The position numbers were made by a program, and so were the translations under genes. From NCBI GenBank assembly GCA_037176725.1, contig JAZBRS010000075.1, forward strand, positions 77,502,001 through 77,566,000: DNA of 64,000 nucleotides, in the 5' to 3' direction. The notes beneath the pieces were generated by a model. The model made no database searches. It saw only the letters and a list, made by a program, of their open reading frames with translations, and was not told the origin of the DNA. This DNA is from Posidonia oceanica (taxonomy: Eukaryota > Streptophyta > Magnoliopsida > Alismatales > Posidoniaceae). This document shows positions 50,656 through 61,500 of the stretch, piece by piece (the stretch's first letter is position 1; each line of letters starts with the position of its first letter).

Positions 50656-53600
50656 GTGACTCCTATTCTTATGGCTTCTTCTTGTGAAACGTTGTTAAAA
50701 AATCTCTCCGGGACTTCAATCAAGTTAATTGGCAAGAATTTTCTTCTTTGGTCACAGGCGTTTGAGACCTTTCTTGATGTACATCAGAAGACAAGTTATC
50801 TCAATGATGATCCCCCAGATGCCAAGGACGTTACTTATGAAGATTGGCTTGCAGATGATTGTGCTGTCATATCATGGCTTGTTAATAGTATAGAGGAGGA
50901 TATTTCCAAAGGTGTCATGATGCTACGCCCTGCTAGGAAGATTTGGGAGACTTTGCACAACACGTATGGACATGAAAAAAATATTGCCAGAATATGTGAG
51001 ATCTACGAGCAGCTGTTTACCCAGTGTCAAGGGGAGCGTTCTGTTCAGGAGTTTTACAGTTCTCTTCAGTCTTTACTGGATGAGTTGGAAGTCTATTAGC
51101 CTTTTGTAGTAGACATCTCAAAGATGCAGCAGTACCGAGAGGAGTTAGTTGTGGCTATTTTCTTAGCAGGGCTCAATCCAACCTTGGTGTCTCAAATCCG
51201 TGGTCCAGTTCTTGACGCAGACTCTCTTCCTTCTCTCGTCCACCTTTTCTCGGGCACTGCGGATCTTGACAACTACTCTTGCTCCGGCTCCTGATCAGTC
51301 AGCTTTAGTTACCTCCATCAGAGGCCATGGTCGTGGTCGTGGCAAATCTTCAGCTGGAGGACGTGAGTCTCGTAAATGTGATCACTGTGGTAGGACTAAT
51401 CATATATCAGATTGCTGTTGGAGCAAGTTTGGCAAACCTCCCTAGGCTAGACATGTGATGGAGACATGTGATGGAGACATGTGACGGAGACTTCATCTAA
51501 TGATTCCACTACTCAAACAGTGACTATCTCCCAGGCTGATTATAACAGATTTCTTCAGTTCTAAGACAACCAACCCACTGCTATTGTTGCCCATGCATCC
51601 TTCTCTGGTATGACTGCTTTATTAGCTTCTAATGATAGTTCTTGGATTATCGACTCTAGGACATTCTCACATATGTCAGGTACTCGCGACCTTTTTACCC
51701 GACTCTCCTATTTGTCTTGTATTAAATCTGTTTCCATTGCTAATGGTCGCCATTGTTCAGTCTCTGGGGAGGGTGTGGTTCATGCCACTTCCCAAATTAC
51801 TCTTGATAAAGTCCTTTACGTACCTGATTTTCTAGTAAATTTACTTTCCAATAGTGCTATTACCCGACAACTTTACTGTTCTGTAACCTTTTATCCCTGT
51901 CATTGTACCTTTCAAGACCTGTAGACGGGGAGGAGGATCGGTTTGGGCCGTGAGTATGGTCGTGGTGTCTACATGTTGGTTCGGGATGATATATCTAGTG
52001 GATTGGCGTCTGTTGCTACTATTGCAGAGTCTTCTTTGTTATGGCATTACTGCCTTGGTCATCCGTCACATAAAAATCTTCAGCAGTCACTTCCTTATAT
52101 TAAAGGTGAGTCTTTTGTCCGTGAGTCATGTCGTTTAGGTGAGCACTATTGTGCTACATATAGGCGTTCTAGGTTGTCTAGCAGTCAGAGTCCTTTTGAT
52201 TTAGTTCATTGCGACATCTGGGGACCTGCTCGTAGTCAGTCTGTGCCTGATTATCGCTACTATATTGTTTTCTTAGATGATTATTCTAGAGTGTCTTGGG
52301 TGTATCTTCTGAAGGATAGACAACATGTATTTGACATTATCAAAAAAAAAATTACTGAAATAATAAATTATTTTTCTGTTACTCCTAATATTTTTCAAAC
52401 CGACAATGCACTGGATTTTGTTCAAAGTAATGTTTAAAATTATCGTACTTCACTGGGAATTCTTCATTAGACCTCATGTCCACATACCTCTCAGCAAAAT
52501 GGGATGTCATAACGCAAGCATCGACACATACTTGACGTCGCCCGCACCATTTTGTTGCAGATGAATATACCCAAGTCCTTCTGGTTTGTTGTTGTCCTCA
52601 CTGTTGCCCACCTTATTAATAGGATGCCCTCTGCGTCTCTCGGTGGTGAGATTCTTCTAGGACGTCTGTGTCCTGATAAGGAGTTATTCAGTCCTCCACC
52701 AAAGGTGTTTGGATGTGTTGCATATGTCCAGGATCTCAGTCCAGGGCTTGACAGATTAGATCCTTGGTCCCTTCGATGTGTGTTTGTGGGATATTCTAGA
52801 ACTCAGAAGGGATACCATTGCTATCATCCTCCCAATCGTCGTTATTTTGTGTCTACTGATGTTACCTTTTGGGAGTCTAAGTCCTATTTTCATTCTATGG
52901 AACCACCTACTTCTCCTGTTACTACACTTATTCCTCAGCCTATTGAGATTGTGTATACAGGGGGTGTTCATGGGAAGCCCTTGCAGGAAAGGATGACTCG
53001 TCCACTATAGGTGTATTGATGTGTACGTTTTAATTAACCGCAAGTGCACGGCGTACAAGATAGCACGTCAGCAAGTACGAGTCGATCCCACAGAGAAAAG
53101 AGTTTAAAAAATAAAGATTAACTATCAATTATTGAAAGGGTTTGGGAGAGTTGATGTTTAAAAGTTAAAACTAGACTATCAGGATGCAATCAAATTAATT
53201 AAAACCTAAGGTTTCGAATCCATTCATGTGAAGTTGAGAATGCATAATTAAATATATTCTATCTTTTGTTTTAAATCTCAATATTTGATTAAATGATTTT
53301 TATCCTAACAAGTATAAACTATATGCAATGCATCATAGAATATCAAGTAAGGAATAAAAATACATAGAGTCAAATTAATCAAATGATCTATGATAGATCC
53401 GAGATTATAGACATAACGCCTAATTCATTTTTCCCTAAACATAGACTAAAAAGATTAATTCAATATTAGTCTATCAAAATGTATCGAACAATGAGTGATC
53501 TATGCAATATACATCCGGTCTACATAATCATAGAAATAGAGCACAAGAGAAAAAAACTACTTAATCATAACATCCCAATTTACATGAATTTCATTTCAAC

Positions 53601-56006
53601 CATAGATCTAGAAATTTAGCTACTTATGAAGATGACAGAAAATAAAAGCTCAAATAAAGGACTTGAAATAAAAGACATAATTGAAGGAAAAATAAACTTT
53701 TATTGATAAATACTAAGATTACACTAGAGGAGCACTTGAAGATCTTCCAAAATACAAGAGATGAAAAGTTTAAGCCTACAAGGTGGAAGATGGTCCCTTA
53801 GATCTATAACAAGGGTCCTTTTATAGACGTACACAAGCTTCCTTACGTCGGAGACAAATAAGATTTCAACATTTGAATTCTAATTTCAAATACAAGATAT
53901 TTTCAACTGAAGATCGTAATGATCGAAGATTGGGTCAAAAATATCCTCCACGGGCGCCTGGGAGGCGCTCTTTGCATAATCAGGCGCCTGAGAGGCATCC
54001 ATGTCAATCAAGATTTCATCTTACTTAATCAATTAGTTTGCTGATATTTATCCTAGTATTGACCCACATGAAAAATGTGAATTTGACTTCTCAACGTAGC
54101 TCCACAATTTTTCATGCAAAATTCTTTTCTTTTCTGGCACATTTATTCTTTTCTCCTCCTTTTTTAAAATTCTTTCTAAGTCCTTAGGTTCGTGCAAAAT
54201 TTACATAAAACACCTCGAGTAGCATTATTTATATACATTAATCAATAAATATGGGGAATAAAATATGTATGAATTATGAGTTTATCATATATCATCGACA
54301 ATGACATGTGCATCCACCAACTCAGACTCAGCCATCACTCTCCTCTGTAGATCTTCTACCTCTAGACCTGAATATATCCATTGCTCTTTGGAAAGGTACT
54401 CGGTCTTCCACTACCCATCCTATTTCTGCCTTTGTTACCTATGATTACCTTCACCAATCTTGTCACCAGTTTGCTTTATCCATATCCTTAGAGTCTCTAC
54501 CCAGGAACTCTCAAGAAGTACTGCTCTTACCACATTGGAAGGCAGCCATGGATGAGGAAATGAAAGCATTAACAACTCATGGTACATGGGACTTGGTTGC
54601 TCGACCTGAAGGAACCAACATAGTTGGTTGTCGGTGAGTATTCATTATCAAGTACATACCCGATGGTTTAGTGGACAGATACAAGACGCGGTTGGTGGCC
54701 CGCGGCTTTACACAGTCCTATGCCATTGACTATCAGGAGACCTTTTCACCAGTAGCTTGGCTTAATTTTATAAGGGTGCTCTTGTCTATTGCTATCAATA
54801 AGTAATGCGATCTCCATCAACTTGATGTGAAGAGCGCCTTTCTGTATGGCGATTTGGCAGAAAAGGTCTACATGGAGCAACCTCCAGGGTATGTTGCTCA
54901 GGGAGAGAACAATGTGGTTTAAGCAGAGTCCGAGAGCGTGGTTTAACAAATTCAGTAGGGTGGTGATGTGTTTTGGCTTCACGAGATGTGCAGTAGATCA
55001 CTCGGTGTTTATTAGGCAAAACACCAATGGATGTGTGTTGTTGGCAGTATATATTGATGTTATCATACTTACAGGGAATGATACTACAGGCATCAGGGAA
55101 ACCAAATAGTATCTGTAGCAGCATTTCACTACTAAGGATATGGATCGTCCTAAGTATTTTCTGGGAATTGAATTTGCCTATGCCAAAGGAAAGATGGTTC
55201 TGTCTCAGAGAAATTATGCTCTTGATCTTCTTCAAGAGACAGGTCTCACAGGATGCAAACTAGAAAGTACTCTTATTGATTAGACACCAGTCTTCTGAGA
55301 CAGTTCTACAGGTGTATATGAGGATGCTGGCAAATATAGATGACTAATTGAGAAGCTAATTTACTTGACAGTGACACGTCCAGATATTTCCTACGCAGTT
55401 GGGTTTCTCGATCAATTCATACATGAACCCAGAGAGGTACATTGGCAATGTGCCTTACGTATACTTGCATACATTAAAGGCACAACAGGACGAGGACTAA
55501 TCTATAAGAATCATGGCAACCTAGATATTGAGATATATTCTGATTCTGGTTACGCAAGAGACAGGAGTGATAGAAAATCTACATCAGGTTACTGTACCTA
55601 CGTTGGAGGAAATCTTGTAACCTGGAGGAGTAAAAAGCAGAATGTTGTATCAAGGTCTAGTGCAAAAGCAGGGTACCACTCTATGGCTCAAACAGCCTGT
55701 GAAATGGCATCGCTAAAATCCTTCTTGTCAGAGCTTGGCTTTCCAGTGAAGCCGCCCATGGCTATGCATTGCGACAATCAAGCTACAATCTTTATTGCAA
55801 ATAATCTTATTTTTCATGAACGCACTAAACATATTGAGGTGGACTATCATTATGTGCGCGACATGGTAATGAAAGGAGTTATTCACACACCTTATACTTA
55901 GTCAACAAAGCAGTTAACAGATATCTTCACCAAAGGATCGAGTATTGGGATTTTTGACTCTTTATGTAACAAACTGGATATGATTAATATCTATGCTCCA
56001 ACTTGA
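50656..56006 (+). pseudogene. Copia gag-pol, degenerate
   Basis: Domains in order: UBN2-type gag (50,656-51,290; TSIKLIGKNFLLWSQAFETF, then the RICEIYEQLF block); a CCHC knuckle CDHCGRTNHISDCC (51,379-51,420); a protease active site altered from DSG to DSR (WIIDSRTFSHMSG, about 51,645); GAG-pre-integrase LWHYCLGHPSHKNL; integrase core with HCDIWGP and FQTDNALDF (52,200-52,420); and a 3' integrase part LINRMPSASLGGE. After the 53-54 kb insertion comes RT ([34 protein letters not shown]) and RNase H (IYSDSGYARDRSDRKSTSGY, MHCDNQATIFIANN). The RT signature YVDD is YIDV. At least ten stops interrupt it, for example near 51,097, 51,922, 52,435, 53,008, 54,637, 55,262 and 55,344. It cannot transpose by itself. 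Confidence 0.92.
53017..54306 (+). mobile_element. 1.29-kb insertion inside the Copia pol, solo-LTR-like
   Basis: The pol frame stops matching at about 53,010 and resumes at about 54,307 (HPPTQTQPSL). The insert begins TGATGTGTACG and ends CAATGACA, giving TG...CA ends. The flanking 5-mers TGTAT and TGTGC match at only three positions, so the duplication is uncertain. It has a TATA-like TTTTATAGACG near 53,817 and no coding capacity. A pair of GGCGCCTGGGAGGCGC / AGGCGCCTGAGAGGC units lies at about 53,950-54,000. A CCGCAAGTGCACGGCGTAC block sits at its left end. Confidence 0.5.
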
Positions 56007-56013
56007 GTGGGAG
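56005..56013 (+). promoter_or_regulatory. Polypurine tract of the Copia element
   Basis: GAGTGGGAG sits immediately before the 3' LTR, the standard plus-strand primer position. Confidence 0.8.
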
Positions 56014-56157
56014 CATTCGCCATATGTTATTAGATGTATGGTTATCTCTTATGTGGATATATTATATATGGATATCCATATATAGAGTAAACCTTATATA
56101 TACATGTAACTACAGTGATTATCAATAATATTCTTCATTTTCTTCCTAATCTCAACG
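56014..56157 (+). repeat. 3' LTR of the Copia element (144 bp)
   Basis: Begins CATTCGCCATATG (TG mutated to CA) and ends CTAATCTCAACG. Same length as the 5' LTR. Confidence 0.87.
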
Positions 56158-56162
56158 GTTGA
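56158..56162. repeat. Target site duplication of the Copia element (GTTGA, right)
   Basis: Partner of 50053-50057. Confidence 0.85.
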
Positions 56163-56258
56163 TCTAACATTTGAGATTGTGACTTAAAATTTGATTTATT
56201 GAAGTCTTGGTCTCATCGAACGAATATAATTGAGAAATGCATAGCTTAATTATACTCA

Positions 56259-56760
56259 ATGCTGATGTGTCGATGTTGTTGTTTTGCTTTTTCGTATTTG
56301 TCTAGTGGGGTGCTTTTGAATGGAAGGCGTGTCACTAGCTTCCTGACTTCACTGTCTGAGTCGCCGGATAAAAAGAACTGTGTCGTCTCGTTTGATCTCC
56401 ACAATGAAAGATTCTCGGTTACGCCCGGTCCGAAGTCCATCGACGATGGGGTGGGAGTCATGGTAGGATCGTTGAGAGGACGTCTCTGTGTACATGTTGA
56501 TCATTACACTCATGATTTTGGTACTAGGAAATCGAGAGCTTGGGTGATGAAGGAACATGGAAAGGTAGATTCGTGGAGCAGTGACTACATACATGTCTTC
56601 CAAGACTGAGAGTACGATTTCTACCCCTTGTGCCTTCGGAAGACCGAGCAGTAGCTTCTTGTGGAATGTTGCTCTTATAGCTTCCTCTGTGTTTATGATC
56701 AGACAAGTGAGGAAAAAAACAAGGTTGTAGGAGATATTGAAATGCATCAGTCGGATTGAT
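56259..56760 (+). pseudogene. F-box-associated (FBA) domain fragment 1
   Basis: The frame 56,259-56,609 reads VVSFDLHNERFSVTPGPKSI, then VGSLRGRLCVHVDHYTHDFG and RAWVMKEHGKVDSWSSDY. This is the repeating pattern of the C-terminal FBA domain of plant F-box proteins (SCF ubiquitin ligase adaptors). After the stop at 56,607-56,609 the homology continues in another frame: FYPLCLRKTEQ, then ECCSYSFLCVYDQ. No F-box motif or start is seen upstream, so this is a decayed 3' portion. A second similar fragment follows directly. Confidence 0.75.
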
Positions 56761-56934
56761 CTTATAATTACAACTAATGCTAGCATCTTCATTTCCTAGC
56801 CTTGAGTCTCTGTTCGATCAAGCAGCATACTCTCTAGGATGAATATATGTCATTAATGATGGTAATTATGATTTGTGATGGATAATTCCATATCTAGATT
56901 TTTTTACTTAAATTACTATAACTTGTATGTTATG

Positions 56935-57063
56935 AATGATTGAGCAGCATGATTGTTTCACTCAATCTTCACGACGAAAGCTTCTCTCGATGGTGCCTTC
57001 TCCGGCAAGCATCAGCAAGGTTTCAAATTTAAGCTAGGATCGCTTAGAGGTAGGTAATCTTTA

Positions 57064-57097
<34 letters not shown>

Positions 57098-57530
57098 GTA
57101 TGTTGATTTCAAAAGTGGAAATTTATGTAGCTAACTCATGTAGTCGAGTTAGTCAGGGAAAATGGATTTCACATCTTCTTCCATAATCGAATACTAATGG
57201 AGTCAACTTCTTTCCAACCAATATACTACATTATCTCAAAAAAAAAAAAAGTGAAAAATCAAGTATTGAGAATGTACAGTTGTGGAGCAACAAATATGCT
57301 TTCCAAAGGTTCAACACTTCAACGGCATGTATTTTCCCCTGTGCCTTTGGAAGAGCGGGCAACTTCTTATGAGAGACTATCAGTTTAACTGCCACATGTT
57401 TACGATAGGATTGAAAAGGAAGCCAAACTAATATTTCTTGGGAGGTGTGATATCGATGATGAATCTTACAAAAATTCTGCGGTCTTTGTTCCAAGTCATG
57501 CGTCTCCCTTGGGTGGACTGGTGAGTAGTA
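56935..57530 (+). pseudogene. F-box-associated (FBA) domain fragment 2
   Basis: MIVSLNLHDESFS near 56,950-56,990, then a segment aligning with KLGSLRG near 57,030, and the CIFPCAFGRA region (57,330-57,355) parallel the order of fragment 1 (VVSFDLHNERFS, VGSLRG, FYPLCLRK). Interrupted by stops and by AT/T runs near 57,062-57,100. Together with fragment 1 this implies a tandem duplication of an F-box gene before decay. Confidence 0.55.
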
Positions 57531-57595
57531 TTCTTTTTCGCCTACATTAACATTGTTCCATAGGATGTACCCTTTAAGAACACAACATGCATTTA

Positions 57596-57833
57596 AAGTA
57601 GTATTTGGTAATGTTTATGGAAAAATAAAATATTTCCATAAGTAACGTTTTTTTGAAAAAATTAGTTTTTATAACTTCTTAAAATCAACGTTTTTGAAAA
57701 CTTTTATACACAAATAAAAAGTTGGTTTATTAAAATAATCTGACCTAAAAAAAGAAATTTGATTCAACTTTTTAGAAAAAAACAAGTTTTTTTCAAAAAC
57801 TAATCTTGATAATCATTACCAAATGGACCATAA
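57596..57833. mobile_element. Short MITE with ATTTGGTAATG termini
   Basis: ATTTGGTAATG near 57,603 and CATTACCAAAT near 57,814-57,824 form an inverted repeat around an AT-rich, non-coding interior. Boundaries are approximate and no duplication was assigned. Confidence 0.55.
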
Positions 57834-58528
57834 GACTTAACTATAGTTTTTTCTAGGAATGACCTACTCATGGTAAAATTCTCCGTAATACCATCGGCAA
57901 AAAAGCAAGAAAATTAAACACCTTGGAGTGCAGAGGATTAAAAGGCTGGTGAAGCACCTTCTCTGGAATATCCTTCCCATCAGACGTGCATTTTGCGCAT
58001 TTAGGTTCTAATTTGCTATCCCCTTCGGATGTAGATTACTAGATTTGTGCAGGCTACAGTAACAGGAATCGTTTATGCTATGATCAATGATGATGCTGAA
58101 CATGAACGCTAATGATACTACAATCATCATTTCAATTTTCTAATTAATGATATCTCGTGTCAAGGTTCCTCCCTACCCATTTGATATTAAGAGCCTATTT
58201 GTGTCAAGTAAACCAAAGAAAAGGAAAATATAAAGTCTAAAGGAAAAAAATGAAAAATGAAATCAAAGGATTTTATTTTCCCTTCAAATTATACAAGAGT
58301 CAACAAAAATATTTGTACACATGTAGGAAACAAGAGAAAATATTTTTCCTTCAAATTCCACCTTTATGGGTGGAAAACGGAAGGAAACCAAAGACAAGCG
58401 ATGCAGACGCAGCGATGCTCTTTCGTAAAGTTGAGTCACTGTATGTAACATATCACAGCTCTAAGTACATGCTATTCTTACAACTGGAATACAGACACTA
58501 AAACACCTGTTTCAGTCAAAATTAAGCA

Positions 58529-61500
58529 TCAGCTCTCCATCCAGGCTAGAGATCCAACTATCAAAAACCTGCTTGGAAGATCACCGGGGCAAGGTGCAAG
58601 GTATGTGATTTTCTTCCTGTTTGTGAAGTCATTAGTAATTTGGACAGGAGAGAATGCTAAGAAATCAGAGAGAAAGATTAGTGAAGATTACCTGTGAATG
58701 TCAATGTCATTTACATAAATAAACCCGGCAATATTGCTGCAAGATATGGCTTGAACTATCAGTGAACGATATCTTAAGTATAGAAATCATATCACACAAG
58801 TAAGAAATATTTTGCAAAATCCACTTCCAAAGAGTAAACTATGAAAATGTTATATATGATTGTATTAGTTAAGTGCGGCAGGACTCTTCAATTCACTCAT
58901 CATCCAAGGTTTCATTTGGTAAAGATTTTGGACTTGCAGATAGTCCCAGAATCTTGATATAACTACTAGTTAAACCAAATATCCATTGAAATGACAAATT
59001 TTACACATTAATCGAGACAAAACTGATTATGTGATAATACTTTGTTTGAAAATCCAACTTTAGATTGATTATAGGAGAATCTATCTTTTACACCAAATAA
59101 ATTTTACATCTATAATCTTTACAACTATTCCACCTCGATTTATGTGTACAGAATCAAGATTCTACATTCAAAATCTATTCCATAATTTTTACCAAATGAA
59201 GCCTAAGTACAAAAGATAAGAAAAACCAAGATTCAAGCACATGTACAAACCAATCTACCAAGATGAGAGAACTAAAAAGGATGACCAATCGGTTTGATGG
59301 TATTATCCATTCCAGCATCTGCCACGAAAATTGGTGGCACTGAAGTGGAGGTAGTAACCAGTGTTGGCACGTAACCCCCACCAAAGCTACATGTTGGGCT
59401 CCATGAAATGTACTTTCTGAAACAACAGGAAGCTGTTATTTTAGTTACCTGGAGATGATCTGATCGCTCTCCTTGGCATAAGAAACTGCAAGAACCATAT
59501 GAAGTAGATCATCCTTTATTGTAACCGGGACAATACGAGTTGGGTCTGCAGCAGGCTCTGCACCTATTGGTAGAGCTGAACGAGGAGCTTGTGGGCCACC
59601 TCCAATTCTGAAAACAGATAAGTCGCCGAAACTTGCAATATTTGAATGTGGAGAGAGATCATTCCCAAGCCCATAAAAGTATTCCTACAAGATAGGCAGC
59701 ATTAGCTTAGATAATTTTAGATTAATAAATTTTTATCTACCACAGTAACATTTTATTATCAGAATCACAGAAACTTTATCACAGTTCTTGTGCTGGTTGA
59801 ACCATAGCCAAACAGACCAAGGGGACATACTGATATCCTTGTTATTTTATGTAGTGAAAAGTAGTTCAATCAAATATTGAGATAGCCCTCGTCACTACAA
59901 AAGTCACAAAAATGACAACATTCAAAAACATATTAAGATACCCTTGTTCTGCTGCTTCGTGCCTGCTGACGAACTTTTACACTCCTTGATACAACACCTC
60001 CAGATTTATGTAGCTTTACAATGTCCTTGCTCTTTAGCACGTCTTTTAGCATACTCCAGAGTTTCTCCTGCAAAAGAAATCCAAATGTAGCACCTACCTA
60101 ACTAAAAACATCACAGCAAATTTGAAAACATAATTTATTGAAAAACTGTCATTAAGTGTGTGTGTGTGTACCTAGGAAAACAAAGAATAGTAAAGGAAGA
60201 TGCATTCATAAGTCAAAAGAAATGGAAAATACTTCCAAGGCTTTCAACAAACAAGATAGAATTTGACATGTTCAAATCTATCAACATGCACATGGTACGT
60301 AGGTTAACATGTTGACCAACAGGTCCCTTGCTAGAACAGGTGATTTCTTCAACCATCACACAAGGAAATATTGAAGGGAGAACAGTCAAATAAAATTTAG
60401 GATGAAGGATTTTTAATTCCAGGCTAGCAATAAGATTGAATCTCCAAACAGCCTCTCACGATACAAGACAACTTCATGGTTTGATGATAAGTTGCTCTTT
60501 ATTAGACATAAATGAAAAAATAATCAGCTGAACAGTGAAAGCCTTTTCAGCACTCGTGGCAGGGACCAGCAATGATGGCATTCTGAATATTTTAGCCAAT
60601 AAAAATGAAACATCGTTGTTTTAAGGAAAATATATATACATCGTCACCCACAAACGATAAAAGGTTGTGATCTTTATCAACAAAAGGCAGACACCAAGGG
60701 GTAACCATGAGCATGTTTACCATTACTGTAACTTGTAAAAGCTGAAATTATGAGATTAGCTTTCACTCAAGAAGTAAGAAGAAGCACATTTTATTCTGCT
60801 TCCTGAATATCCCTACTTGAACAGCTTATAAAAAGATGAAATTATGTTGCCAGATGGCATGCCAAACACACTTTCTCAGCTTGTTCTCTCAGCTCAGCTT
60901 ATAAACAAATTATTAGTTATATTATAAGTTAGATATAAAACAGATCCTAATTTTTATTTGTCAATCAATACTATTTGTGGGCATGACAGGCTAATGGAAA
61001 TGGCAAAAATTTAAAGCTCGTACCTGTCCCAGCACCAAAACTACATCAGCACCCAATGCATCAATTGCATGAAGCAATAGCTGTATCAAGATTGCGAAGG
61101 AAATTTTATTTCTTATTTGATCTTCACATATAAATAAAAAGAGTAAAATTACTGCTTGAAAGCAAAATCAAGCATTAACTACAATAGATACCTCGTAACC
61201 AAGACCTTCTACCCAACCCATGGTGTTGATAACCATACCAGCAGCTCTAGATTCAGAGTTGCCTGCAAACTGTCTCTCTAGGGTTTGAGCAAGTTCTTTC
61301 ACAAGCACTTTATACAGCTCTGCATTGGCACTGTGAAATGCCATTTTCCCCAATAAACACAAGATTTATAAAATAAACATCCTTTGATCATTTGAGACAA
61401 TAAAAATCAGGATAGCATTGATCTGAGTTTCAGACAATTAAAAGACAATGAATAACAAGGAATGCACAGTTACCTAGGTGTTGTATGGCCATAGAAATGC

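Larger units (their letters stand above)
50058..56157 (+). mobile_element. Ty1/Copia retrotransposon, full length but inactive
   Basis: It has two 144-bp LTRs, a GTTGA target duplication, a primer binding site directly after the 5' LTR and a polypurine tract directly before the 3' LTR. The gag-pol frame is broken by stops and a 1.29-kb insertion (53017-54306). The LTRs differ at a number of positions (including TG to CA at the start of the 3' LTR), so the insertion is not recent. It lies between NOL9 and CLP1. Confidence 0.93.
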
